A stretch of 7,810 nt of DNA from CAZVIK01 sp964627045 (GCA_964627045.1 CAZVIK010000189.1:1-7810), one strand, 5' to 3'; shown: positions 1-7,118, counted from the first letter of the stretch. Made by a program: numbers and translations. The notes: a model not told the origin generated them from the letters alone.

Positions 1-591
1 GGCACACGCGAGTTTGTTGCTCCCGGATCCCGCGAGTTCTGCACGGCGATTTGCGTGTTGGATGATCGGGTTCCGGTCGCGGCATTGGTCCTTGCTCACG
101 AACTTGGTGCTCGGAGCAGCGCATTGAAGATCGAGGCGTTCGACAAGTCGGTCACGGTAAACGGCAAGGGTGTCAATGCCCGTCAAACGCAAAGCTCTGC
201 CGTACCCCACACTCTCTCGTTGACACGTAGCTCCGGAACGGAGCCTCCCGATCATGAGTCCCGCGCGCGCGAGGCCGGTTGCGCCATCAAGATCCGAACG
301 ACGTCACAGACGCTCGACTTGGTGCGAACCGCCCTCGACTTGTCCAGCTGGTCGGACTCGGCTCAGGACGGCTTCGATTTATTCTACCGGCCGAATCAGA
401 AGATTTGGGACGGTGCACCCGGCATTTTCATCAACCTGTGCGCGGGCCGAGTTGCGACCGACGTCGACGGCTCACCGCTGGTTCCATTTCGGCTGGAGAG
501 CCTGCTGCTGAGCGGCATGATTTTGCCCCATTGCATTGTGGGGCGGCAAGATCACGTCGAATGGTTCCGATCCCTCGGCAATTCCGCGTGA
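1..591 (+). CDS. Inositol monophosphatase superfamily protein (CysQ/PAP-phosphatase-like), 5'-truncated
   Basis: The frame is open from base 1 to a TGA at 589-591 and gives 196 residues, so the GTG at 55 is internal and the gene begins outside the window. The first residues, GTREF, match the tail of the family's metal-binding motif DPxDGTxxF. Near the C-terminus, IWDGAPG (135-141) followed by AGRVATDVDGSPL (148-160) matches the second signature, WDxAxG...GGxxTDxxG, with Asp137 as the expected metal ligand. The usual GG is AGR here, a small departure. The family comprises Mg-dependent, Li-sensitive phosphatases of inositol phosphates, 3'-phosphoadenosine 5'-phosphate (PAP) or fructose-1,6-bisphosphate. 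TREF followed by EFCTAICVLDDRVPV most resembles the CysQ branch, but the substrate cannot be decided. The protein would be cytoplasmic, as no membrane segment is seen. It ends at the normal family C-terminus, and the next gene follows in the same frame. Confidence 0.8.
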   Translation, partial: GTREFVAPGSREFCTAICVLDDRVPVAALVLAHELGARSSALKIEAFDKSVTVNGKGVNARQTQSSAVPHTLSLTRSSGTEPPDHESRAREAGCAIKIRTTSQTLDLVRTALDLSSWSDSAQDGFDLFYRPNQKIWDGAPGIFINLCAGRVATDVDGSPLVPFRLESLLLSGMILPHCIVGRQDHVEWFRSLGNSA

Positions 592-774
592 GGTCTTCAC
601 CTTGTAGCCGCGAAGAAGTCAGTCCTGGAACCACAGCGCGCCGCCGTTGACATCACCGGCGGGTACGCTGGCGATTCGTTTCTCAGATCGGCGGCGAGGC
701 GCGATGAGTGGGACCGTCAGGCTTTCATTGCGTTCATTGACACAATCATCAACCACCACCATGTCGTCTACCCT

Positions 775-1737
775 TTGCCCAATCGAGGGTCTTTGCATGC
801 TGATCCGGAAGCGACGCTGCCCATGCTCGTTTCCCTTGCTCAGAACGAAGCCATTATTTCCCCGGTCAGTTCTACGTTTGCTGAGGACGTTCCCGCGCCG
901 CTGGAGTGGCTTGAGGATGAGTTCGCATGTTTCTTGAACTGGGCCCCGGAGGTCTTTCCTAGCCTAAGTTCCTGGTGCGCTCAGCATGGCTCTCTGACGA
1001 AGGCCAGACAGGCCGAGCAGCGAATCCCAGGACGGATTTCGCCACCCGTCAGGGGATTCCTGTCCGAGCTTCGAGACCCGCGTCTGACAGCGTTGTCTGG
1101 TCGGACCGGTATTGATCCGATCTTGCTGGCACTTGCGTTCGACGTCACGATCCGCGGGCTGCAGTATCACCGAATCATTGGGCCGGACACGGTGTATTTC
1201 GCACATCCGATCCGGTCCAGGCTCTTGAGCAGCAAGGTTCACTCCCGTCATCCTCTCAAGATTCGGTGGTCATGGGGAAGCCTGATCGCCCAGGAAGTCG
1301 AGGAGGGGCGGATTGAGAATTCGCCGTTGCGGATCATGGAGATTGTGGCCGACCTGCGATTGCGATCGTTGAGGGCCAAGGCGACATGGTATGGATTGTC
1401 GCCCCGGCGGGACAGGGACGCGCACGACATTGTCGCAGCCATCGCCGCCGATGCGAAGCTTCCCGCGAAGTTGAGATCGGCCGTCAAAAAAAAGCTCGCC
1501 AACTGGCTGGCGGTGGCGGGCATCGCAGCCAAGGCGGTGGAAAAAGGCACCGGCTACCCAACGAGCTATCTGGGCATTGTGTTGGAAGCCGGCGCGCTTG
1601 CGGTCCACGAATGGAGCGGCGACGTGCCGGCTTTCGCGAATTCCGTGGGGTTCTGCCGAGGGTTGCTTGACTGGGACGGACTCTTCCTTGATAGGGCGTC
1701 GCGATCCGCGCCGCGGCGGAATAAGACCCGGCGTTGA
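775..1737 (+). CDS. Hypothetical protein of unknown family; true N-terminus probably upstream
   Basis: I do not recognise this protein. From the TTG at 775 it has 320 residues. It is soluble-looking, with no signal peptide or membrane span, a mix of helical and aromatic segments (IRWSWGSL, NWAPEVFPSL) and a very basic C-terminus (PRRNKTRR). The TTG is probably not the real start. The frame is open back to base 592, immediately after the TGA of the upstream gene, and its codons mostly end in G or C from about 607. That stretch reads as ordinary protein, for example EWDRQAFIAFIDTIINHHH at 706-762. No ATG, GTG or TTG occurs in frame between 592 and 774. A CTG at 625 has a weak purine-rich stretch (AAGAAG, 613-618) six bases ahead and is one candidate. 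The tight, same-strand position suggests an operon with the phosphatase gene. No function is assigned. Confidence 0.65.
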   Translation: MPNRGSLHADPEATLPMLVSLAQNEAIISPVSSTFAEDVPAPLEWLEDEFACFLNWAPEVFPSLSSWCAQHGSLTKARQAEQRIPGRISPPVRGFLSELRDPRLTALSGRTGIDPILLALAFDVTIRGLQYHRIIGPDTVYFAHPIRSRLLSSKVHSRHPLKIRWSWGSLIAQEVEEGRIENSPLRIMEIVADLRLRSLRAKATWYGLSPRRDRDAHDIVAAIAADAKLPAKLRSAVKKKLANWLAVAGIAAKAVEKGTGYPTSYLGIVLEAGALAVHEWSGDVPAFANSVGFCRGLLDWDGLFLDRASRSAPRRNKTRR

Positions 1738-2118
1738 GGTTCGCGTTGTTTTTCTGATTCACCATCGCGGGCCGTTGCTGCCTGATCAAGGCCGCGGTTC
1801 CCGGTCCAACCCAAGTGCACGTTCCGCTCGACCACCAAGACAGGACCCGGCCCGTATCGACGTGACAGCGCGTCAATTCAGGTAGGGCCGTGTACCGCGA
1901 CACGGCAGGGCAGAACCGCCGTCACGGTTCACACAAAACCTCTCCGCTCCGGCCAAACACAGGTGCCGGTCGCCCGGCGTCCCCGCCCCGGCTCCGCCCG
2001 CTGCTACGCGCAGGGGCATGCCGGTGAATGCACCATCCCGAAACCGCCATGGTGATGGCCGGCGCCAGCACTTCGCCAAGGAACGTGACGGCTTGTGTCT
2101 TTGCGCCGGCGGCTTCGA
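1738..2118. other. Intergenic region between convergent genes, no gene recognised
   Basis: These 381 bases lie between the end of the + strand orphan gene and the end of the - strand TIM-barrel gene. The short frames on either strand (for example 1873-2079, - strand) have no recognisable motifs or usable start signals and look like chance frames in GC-rich DNA. A short inverted repeat, AACCG...CGGTT, sits at 1915-1930, and GCGCCGGCGGC near 2104 is self-complementary in part. Neither has a T-tract, so I do not call a terminator. The stretch marks the change from less GC-rich DNA on the left to GC-richer DNA on the right and could be a junction. Confidence 0.5.
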
Positions 2119-3924
2119 CTACTGCGCCGAGAATACCCGGTAGCTCGCCCGCGTCAGAGGTACCGTGAAGACCGTGTTCGCGCCCTGTACCGTGCCGGTG
2201 AGTTCTTCCCCGCTCAGGATGTCGCGGATCTTGGTGATGCGCTTGTCGGCGATGATGCGCGCTTCCACCGCTTCGTCCCGGAACGATTCGGCGATGAACG
2301 TGTCGTTGTCGTACACAAACAGGCTCACGCGGCTCGGCGCGTCCAGCTTGACGTACATATCGGCGGCCAGCACCTGCCGGATGCTGCGGAGCACGTTCGG
2401 CGGGTAGCTGTAGAGGTCGCCCTGCGCGTTGGGGATCGTCAGCACGTAGAACATGCCCTTCGAGTATTTCGCTGAAAGAAGGATCGGCGTCCCCGAAGTC
2501 TTCGTCGGAGAGGTGAAGGCGCTCACCACTTCCCAGGAATCGTTGGTGAAGTAACGCATCTCGGGTACAAGGATGTCCGGCTCCACCTTGGGAGAGCCGG
2601 CCATGCCGCGCCCGCCCTGAAACTCGCGCACCGCCATCGTGCGGCCGGTGTACTCCAGTTCGACGATGTCCTCGATTCCCTTCCCCTGCAACGCCTTCCA
2701 CAGCCCGGTGGTGACAACGACATTCTTGCCCTCGCTCAGGTGGCGCTTCATCTTGGCGACAATCTGCGGGTCGAAGCGCGCCTGTTCGGTGAGCAGCACC
2801 GTCTTTGACGCCGTGGGAAACTCCGGGACGATGTTCATCGGAATCCCCACCATCCCCAGGTAACTCGGCAAATGGTCCTCGCCGTAGGAGTGGAACGGCT
2901 TGTAAGTATCGACGCCCACCGGCTTGCCCAGCTTGGCGATGAAACTGTCCACCTTCTCGAACACCGGCCCGGCCGCGCGCCCCATGCGGGAATCCGCCAC
3001 CGGCGCGCCGCTTTCGTTCTTCGACGCGTTGTACATCGAGCCGATGTTGAAGATGGTGATTTCAGGCGCCTTGGCGAACAGCGTCAGCCAGAGCTGTTCT
3101 TCAAAGCGGCCCGGGATGTTCATGCCGCCCATGTCCACCCAGCCGCCCGCGTTGCCTCCCGGCTTCAGATTCTCGAAATACCGCACGATCGAGTAACCGT
3201 GATACTGCTGCAAGTGCTGGTTGCCGTTGACCGGGTCGCGCGTTTCGGTGCCGGTGTAGAGTGCATCGAAAATCTTGGGCTCGGTTTCCAGGTTGAAGCC
3301 GAGGTTCTGAAAATGGTCGTACCAGTTGGGGTACTTGATGATGACCTTGATCTTAGGGTTGACGGCCTTGGCGGGCTTGATCACCAGCTCGCGCGCCGCC
3401 TGGTCCATCAGCTCCAGCCGGTAGGCGGTCCAACTCCTGGTCCCCTTGGCCTTGATCTCGACGTCTTCCTTGCAGCTTGTGAAGAAGAAGTCGTCCAAGA
3501 TGAGTTCGTCGAAATTGCGCGCGGTCAACTCGACGACTTCGCGCAGCTTCTTGCGGTGTTCGGGATCCGAGTAACAGAAGGTCTCGAACTGATTTCGCTC
3601 GTTCACCGTCACCGTAATCCCGCCGGCGGTCTTCACGCCCTTGCTCTGGAAGAACTTCTTGGCTTGGTCGAGCGTCGCCTGTTCGGCCACCACCAGGTCG
3701 CGGTGCGTCTCCAGATAGATCTTGTCGATCTTCATATACTTCGACGCGGCTTCCCAGCGGCTTTCCAGCCAGGCCGGGTCCTTCATCTGCTGCGTCTCAT
3801 ACACGCGCGCGTAGACCGCTACATCGAAATTCTTGTAGTTGTTGCCTCCGGCCAGCGCCGGCAGAGCCGCGAGCATGGAAAGGCAGAGCATGAAGGAAAT
3901 GTGTACATGTAAACGTTTGTTCAT
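2119..3924 (-). CDS. Secreted TIM-barrel protein, glycoside-hydrolase-like
   Basis: I start this at the ATG at 3924 (601 residues), not the further-upstream start at 4017. It begins MNKRLHVHIS, then a hydrophobic stretch ending ALPALAGG, a Sec signal peptide cleaved near residue 25. A Shine-Dalgarno GGAGA (3933-3937) lies eight bases upstream. Residues about 33-300 read as a (beta/alpha)8 barrel, with successive strands FDVAVYAR, KIYLETHR, GGITVTVN, DELILDDFFF, KVIIKYPNW, DALYTGTETRD, GWVDMGG and ITIFNIG. The acidic pair at 144-145 after strand 4 and the TGTETRD segment (224-230) are candidate catalytic residues, by analogy with glycoside-hydrolase-like families. Residues about 340-440 resemble the amidotransferase-like trimerisation domain found after many such barrels, and the last 100 residues look beta-rich. 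It is third in a - strand block with two sugar enzymes, which supports a carbohydrate role. The exact family and substrate are not identified. Confidence 0.75.
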   Translation of the reverse strand: MNKRLHVHISFMLCLSMLAALPALAGGNNYKNFDVAVYARVYETQQMKDPAWLESRWEAASKYMKIDKIYLETHRDLVVAEQATLDQAKKFFQSKGVKTAGGITVTVNERNQFETFCYSDPEHRKKLREVVELTARNFDELILDDFFFTSCKEDVEIKAKGTRSWTAYRLELMDQAARELVIKPAKAVNPKIKVIIKYPNWYDHFQNLGFNLETEPKIFDALYTGTETRDPVNGNQHLQQYHGYSIVRYFENLKPGGNAGGWVDMGGMNIPGRFEEQLWLTLFAKAPEITIFNIGSMYNASKNESGAPVADSRMGRAAGPVFEKVDSFIAKLGKPVGVDTYKPFHSYGEDHLPSYLGMVGIPMNIVPEFPTASKTVLLTEQARFDPQIVAKMKRHLSEGKNVVVTTGLWKALQGKGIEDIVELEYTGRTMAVREFQGGRGMAGSPKVEPDILVPEMRYFTNDSWEVVSAFTSPTKTSGTPILLSAKYSKGMFYVLTIPNAQGDLYSYPPNVLRSIRQVLAADMYVKLDAPSRVSLFVYDNDTFIAESFRDEAVEARIIADKRITKIRDILSGEELTGTVQGANTVFTVPLTRASYRVFSAQ

Positions 3925-3932
3925 GGAAGGAA

Positions 3933-3937
3933 TCTCC
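3933..3937 (-). promoter_or_regulatory. Shine-Dalgarno that fixes the start of the TIM-barrel gene
   Basis: GGAGA on the - strand lies eight bases before the ATG at 3924. The longer frame starting at 4017 would place arginine- and proline-rich residues ahead of the signal peptide, so 3924 is the better start. Confidence 0.7.
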
Positions 3938-4006
3938 GTTTCCGACGGAAGCAGCCATGCTATCACATGGAGAAACGGCGCGGGGGGAACGAATCGAGGC
4001 GCCGGA

Positions 4007-4024
4007 CGGCGGAACACCCCGCCG
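4007..4024 (-). terminator. Small GC-rich hairpin after the oxidoreductase gene (weak, terminator-like)
   Basis: A six-base perfect stem (CGGCGG 4007-4012 with CCGCCG 4019-4024) and a six-base loop sit about 20 bases past the oxidoreductase stop codon. There is no T-tract on the - strand. It could attenuate or protect the transcript between the second and third genes rather than end it, or it may be chance in GC-rich DNA. Confidence 0.25.
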
Positions 4025-4043
4025 CCCGGCAGATACCGAAGGG

Positions 4044-5747
4044 TTACAGCTTAAGCTCCCATCCCTTCCGGAAGATGGGTTTCACCCACTTATTAGCTTC
4101 CTTGTTGTTGGTGATTTCGCACTTGGCGTTGTCCCACAACAGCTTGCCTTCAAAGTGGGTGGCCACGGCGCCGAGCACCAGCCACTCGGTGAAGGGGCCG
4201 CCGATGCCGAAGTGCGAACAGGCCGGAACGCCACCCTTGCAGGCCCGCACCCAATCGCGCGCGTGCGCGCTTCCGTTGTCGCCCGTCGAGGCTCCCGGCG
4301 AGCGCGGAAGATACGCGTTGGGCAGCTTGTACTCGGCCCACTTGGCGCCGGGCAGCAGGCCCACGCCTTCGCCGCGTCCGCTGGTCCCCATGTAGCCCTT
4401 GGAGCCGACGAAGATGCAGTTGTAGCCCGAGCCCTGCGCGCCCATCGGACCCCTGGGAGCCGCCGCGCCCGCCGCTCCGCCGCGCGCTTCGGCGCCGCCC
4501 GGACCCGCGATCGGAGCCCGCGCCGGCGTCTGCGCGCCCACGCCGGGGAAGAAACCGCCCTGACCCCGCGCGGGTCCCACCTGCGGGCCCGCGTTGGCGA
4601 CCTTGCGAGCCTGGTCGGCGGTCATCCCCGGAGGCAGATAAGCGTCGCCCTGGATACAATCGCTCCAGTAGACCGTGACCGGTGGCAGGTTTCCCCGCGC
4701 GCCGAATTCGTACTTAATGGCGTTCTTGATCGGATAAGTGAACGGGCTGGTGCCTTCCCGCTTGAGCGCCTCGACGCTGATGAGGCTGGCCGGGCTCAAC
4801 TGCAACGCCCAGTTGGCCGGACCCATGATGTGCACGCCCCAATCGCCGAACAGCCCGCTGCCGAAATCGAAGAACCCGCGCCAGTTGAAGGGGAGGTAGA
4901 AGCCGTAATTCTGGCCGCCGAAGCCTCCCGCACGCGCCGCCGCCGCTGGAGCGCCCGCGCCACCCGGTGCGGCCGCGCGCGGAGGAGCCGCCGCGCCTCG
5001 ACCTCGACCCATCATTTCGGAAGCGAACGCGCGATACTCGTCGTCGCCGGCCGTGAACGGGCGGAAGGCCGCCCCGCCGAGCCACAGATCCCAATCGAGC
5101 GAATCCGGCACCGGCGTCGGCGCGGGGATCTTCTGCATCCCCTGCGGCCAGCCCGGATTTCCGTGCCAGGCGTGAACCTCGCGGACTTCGCCGATTTCGC
5201 CGCTCCAGAAGATCTCGCAGGCCACGCGCGTAGCGTCGTGCGAATACCCCTGGTTGCCCATCTGCGTGGCCACCTTCGGATACTTCGCCGCCGCCTGCGC
5301 CAGCAGCCGCGCTTCCCAGGGCGTACGCGTCAGCGGTTTCTCGACGTAAACGTGCTTGCCCACCTGCATGCATGCCAGCGCGCAGGTCGCGTGCATGTGG
5401 TCGGCGGTGCCGATGACCACAGCGTCAATGTCCCGGCCCGACTTGTCCAACATCTGCCGGAAGTCTTTGTACTTGACCGCATCAGGATACCGGGCGAAGC
5501 CCTCTTTGCCGCGCTCCCAGTCCACGTCGCACAACGCCACGACGTTCTCGACGCCCGCCACCGCGTCGCGCAGCACCTGGGCGGGCCGCCCGCCCGCGCC
5601 AATGGCCGCCAGGTTCAACTTCTCGTTCGGCGACCGGTAGCCCAGCGCCTGGAGCGACGCCACGCTGCCGAACCCGCCCGCGGGAATTGCGCCCGCCAGC
5701 AGGCTGCCGTAAAAGAAATGCCGTCTGCTAACACCGTTTTGTGACAC
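4044..5747 (-). CDS. Tat-exported Gfo/Idh/MocA family oxidoreductase
   Basis: This is a 567-residue NAD(P)-dependent sugar oxidoreductase with a GTG start, preceded six bases away by GGGGGAG. The N-terminus SRRHFFYGSLLAGA (residues 7-20) is a twin-arginine export signal, so it probably acts in the periplasm after folding with its cofactor. A Rossmann fold follows: LNLAAIGAGGRP (44-55) is the glycine-rich nucleotide loop, ALCDVD (71-76) ends the second strand, and HVYVEKPLT (132-140) carries the family's EKP motif. GDWGVHIMGPANWAL (301-315) is the substrate-domain segment with the conserved histidine and helix. Two low-complexity inserts rich in Ala, Gly, Pro and Arg interrupt the C-terminal domain, at about residues 247-278 and 388-440. 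They make the protein longer than the usual 350-450 residues. It lies 24 bases after the isomerase-like gene, so co-transcription is likely. A role in oxidising a sugar or glycoside hydroxyl is inferred; the substrate is unknown. Confidence 0.9.
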   Translation of the reverse strand: MSQNGVSRRHFFYGSLLAGAIPAGGFGSVASLQALGYRSPNEKLNLAAIGAGGRPAQVLRDAVAGVENVVALCDVDWERGKEGFARYPDAVKYKDFRQMLDKSGRDIDAVVIGTADHMHATCALACMQVGKHVYVEKPLTRTPWEARLLAQAAAKYPKVATQMGNQGYSHDATRVACEIFWSGEIGEVREVHAWHGNPGWPQGMQKIPAPTPVPDSLDWDLWLGGAAFRPFTAGDDEYRAFASEMMGRGRGAAAPPRAAAPGGAGAPAAAARAGGFGGQNYGFYLPFNWRGFFDFGSGLFGDWGVHIMGPANWALQLSPASLISVEALKREGTSPFTYPIKNAIKYEFGARGNLPPVTVYWSDCIQGDAYLPPGMTADQARKVANAGPQVGPARGQGGFFPGVGAQTPARAPIAGPGGAEARGGAAGAAAPRGPMGAQGSGYNCIFVGSKGYMGTSGRGEGVGLLPGAKWAEYKLPNAYLPRSPGASTGDNGSAHARDWVRACKGGVPACSHFGIGGPFTEWLVLGAVATHFEGKLLWDNAKCEITNNKEANKWVKPIFRKGWELKL

Positions 5748-5753
5748 TCGCGT

Positions 5754-5760
5754 CTCCCCC
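5754..5760 (-). promoter_or_regulatory. Shine-Dalgarno for the GTG-started oxidoreductase gene
   Basis: GGGGGAG on the - strand lies six bases before the GTG at 5747. It supports a GTG start directly ahead of the Tat motif, and it sits within the 24-base gap after the upstream gene's stop. Confidence 0.7.
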
Positions 5761-5771
5761 TCTGTTTCCGC

Positions 5772-6833
5772 CTAGGAAAGGATCTTATAAAGGTTGTTGT
5801 AGGCGATCCGGCAGTCTTCGAGCGTGTCCCGCCCGCCCTGGCCCGCCGTGTCCTGCTCAATGACGAAGTACTTCAATCCGGCCAGCTTGGCCTGCGCGAA
5901 GATCGCCTTGTAGTCCAAGTCGCCCTCGCTCATGGTGACGATTTGGCTGGCGCGCCCCTTCTCGCTGGCGGTCAGCTTCGGATCGACGTGTTTGAACTTG
6001 GCGTCCTTCACGTGCCAGATCTCGTAACGGCCGGGGTGCTTCTTGAACATCTCGAAGACATTCTGCCCGGCCATGGCCGCCCATCCGATGTCGATCTGCA
6101 TCGCCACCAGCTCGGGATCGGTCTCGGCCAGCAGCACGTCGTACTGCGTGGTCTTGCCGTCGTCCAGATAGTCGAACTCGAAGGCGTGATTGTGGTAGTG
6201 GCCCTTCATGCCGAACTTCGCCAGGATCTTTCCGTAACGGTTCAACTGCTCGCAGGAACGCTTCACGGATTCGATCGTCTGCGGCGGCCGGGCCTGCGGC
6301 GCACGCGGCGCACCCTGCGGCCCACCCGCACCGGGTCCACCGGCGCCCGGTCCGCCCGCTCCCGGAGCTCGACCCGCCGGCGGTCCGCCCGGTCCTCCCG
6401 GAACCGCACCGGCCCCAGGGCCCCGCGCACCGGCCGGCCGGGCCGCGCGGATGTCGCTGTACTTAATCCCCATCAACTGGTGGCCTTCGAGTTCCTTCTC
6501 CAGGTCCGGACCGTCGGTGGCCGGCGCGTGTGTGCTGTACATCTTCAGCCCGTACTTGTCGAGCATCGCCTTATACTCGGCGGGCTTCATGTTGTTGTAG
6601 GGCTCGGCCGGCTCGACCTCTTTGTAGCCCATGGCGGCCAGTTTCGCCAGCGTGCCTTCATAATCCTTGTTGAGCAGGCCACGGACGGTGAAAAGCTCAA
6701 TCCCTATTTGATTCTTCCAGTTAGGAGCAATTTGGGCCAGCAGCCCGGCCAAGCTCCCGCTGGCCGCCACCCCGGCGGCCGCGCCGGCGGCCGACTTCAG
6801 GAAGTCCCGCCGCTCCATGCTCTCCAAAGACAT
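5772..6833 (-). CDS. Tat-exported sugar phosphate isomerase/epimerase-like TIM-barrel protein
   Basis: I choose the ATG at 6833 (353 residues) because AGGAGG lies exactly six bases upstream. The ATG at 6848 would put that sequence inside the coding region. The N-terminus has MERRDFLKSAAGAAAG, a twin-arginine signal with an Ala-rich hydrophobic region. The rest matches the xylose-isomerase-like (AP endonuclease 2) barrel family: IGIELFTVRGLL at the first strand, then AAMGYKEVEP. Later come GHYHNHAFEF (about 211-220), MQIDIGWAAMAG (about 245-256), IWHVKDAK (about 272-279) and FVIEQD (about 323-328). These carry the expected His, Asp and Glu metal ligands. A Gly/Pro/Ala-rich insert of about 50 residues (about 132-184) lies mid-barrel and includes three PGAGG repeats. 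Relatives act as sugar isomerases, epimerases or 3-keto-glycoside-cleaving enzymes. Being first in the block with an exported oxidoreductase fits extracytoplasmic sugar conversion. Confidence 0.88.
   Translation of the reverse strand: MSLESMERRDFLKSAAGAAAGVAASGSLAGLLAQIAPNWKNQIGIELFTVRGLLNKDYEGTLAKLAAMGYKEVEPAEPYNNMKPAEYKAMLDKYGLKMYSTHAPATDGPDLEKELEGHQLMGIKYSDIRAARPAGARGPGAGAVPGGPGGPPAGRAPGAGGPGAGGPGAGGPQGAPRAPQARPPQTIESVKRSCEQLNRYGKILAKFGMKGHYHNHAFEFDYLDDGKTTQYDVLLAETDPELVAMQIDIGWAAMAGQNVFEMFKKHPGRYEIWHVKDAKFKHVDPKLTASEKGRASQIVTMSEGDLDYKAIFAQAKLAGLKYFVIEQDTAGQGGRDTLEDCRIAYNNLYKILS
6321..6365 (-). repeat. Three tandem 15-base units encoding PGAGG
   Basis: Three adjacent 15-base units (6321-6335, 6336-6350, 6351-6365) each encode Pro-Gly-Ala-Gly-Gly in the isomerase-like gene. 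The units differ mainly at third codon positions, so the peptide is kept while the DNA has drifted. The repeat lies in the larger low-complexity insert spanning about 6282-6440. Confidence 0.8.
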
Positions 6834-6839
6834 ACACTC

Positions 6840-6845
6840 CCTCCT
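6840..6845 (-). promoter_or_regulatory. Strong Shine-Dalgarno that decides the isomerase-like start
   Basis: A perfect AGGAGG on the - strand sits six bases ahead of the ATG at 6833. This rules in 6833 over the in-frame ATG at 6848, which overlaps the motif. Confidence 0.8.
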
Positions 6846-6921
6846 CATTGCATGCTAACCCAACTGAGATCAGGCGAGCCAGCCAGAGTTAAGGTTACCG
6901 GAAATTCACGCACCGCAGCGC

Positions 6922-6974
6922 TGGGTTCGTTTGGCAGAATCCGCATCGTTCCGATTGGGTTCGTCCGGCAAAAT
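6922..6974. repeat. Imperfect 19-base direct repeat upstream of the sugar operon
   Basis: TGGGTTCGTTTGGCAGAAT (6922-6940) and TGGGTTCGTCCGGCAAAAT (6956-6974) match at 16 of 19 positions, with starts 34 bases apart. They lie roughly 75-125 bases ahead of the first operon gene in a gap without genes. They could be paired operator sites or part of a dispersed repeat family; the sequence alone does not decide. Confidence 0.65.
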
Positions 6975-7101
6975 GCCCCGCGCGCTCTGGTGAGACTCCT
7001 CACGCTGCGCGACTGTCGCCCCGACCTGCGGAACGAGGTCCAGACCGGGCGATTGCTGGGGCCGGCACGAACCTCGGCGGCAGGCGGGACGATGCCGGCC
7101 G

Positions 7102-7118
7102 GGCCCGCTGCGCGGGCC
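7102..7118 (-). terminator. GC-rich hairpin just after the antitoxin stop (possible terminator)
   Basis: A perfect seven-base stem, GGCCCGC (7102-7108) with GCGGGCC (7112-7118), closes a three-base loop 11 bases past the antitoxin stop. No T-tract follows on the - strand, so it is not a classical intrinsic terminator. Its placement at the end of a two-gene operon makes a termination or transcript-end role plausible. Confidence 0.4.

Noticed and set aside
647..937. A 96-residue + strand frame starting with ATG near the orphan gene
   Set aside because: Its Ser/Arg/Leu-rich composition is typical of a shadow frame. The overlapping frame that continues into the orphan gene reads more like protein.
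1922..2701. A 259-residue open frame on the - strand running into the gap
   Set aside because: Most of it overlaps the TIM-barrel gene in another frame, and the tail in the gap shows no motif.
2872..3912. A 346-residue open frame on the + strand
   Set aside because: It is antisense to the TIM-barrel gene, whose own frame has a signal peptide, a Shine-Dalgarno and a coherent fold.
3925..4017. A 31-residue N-terminal extension of the TIM-barrel protein
   Set aside because: It would bury the signal peptide, and the ATG at 3924 has a good Shine-Dalgarno.
3957..5744. A 595-residue open frame on the + strand
   Set aside because: It is antisense to the oxidoreductase gene, is rich in Arg, Ala and His, and lacks any domain motif. 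Long antisense frames are expected in high-GC coding DNA.
4914..6440. GC-rich repeats considered as a CRISPR array or mobile element
   Set aside because: The repeats are short, lie in frame inside coding sequence and have no unique spacers, terminal repeats or transposase.
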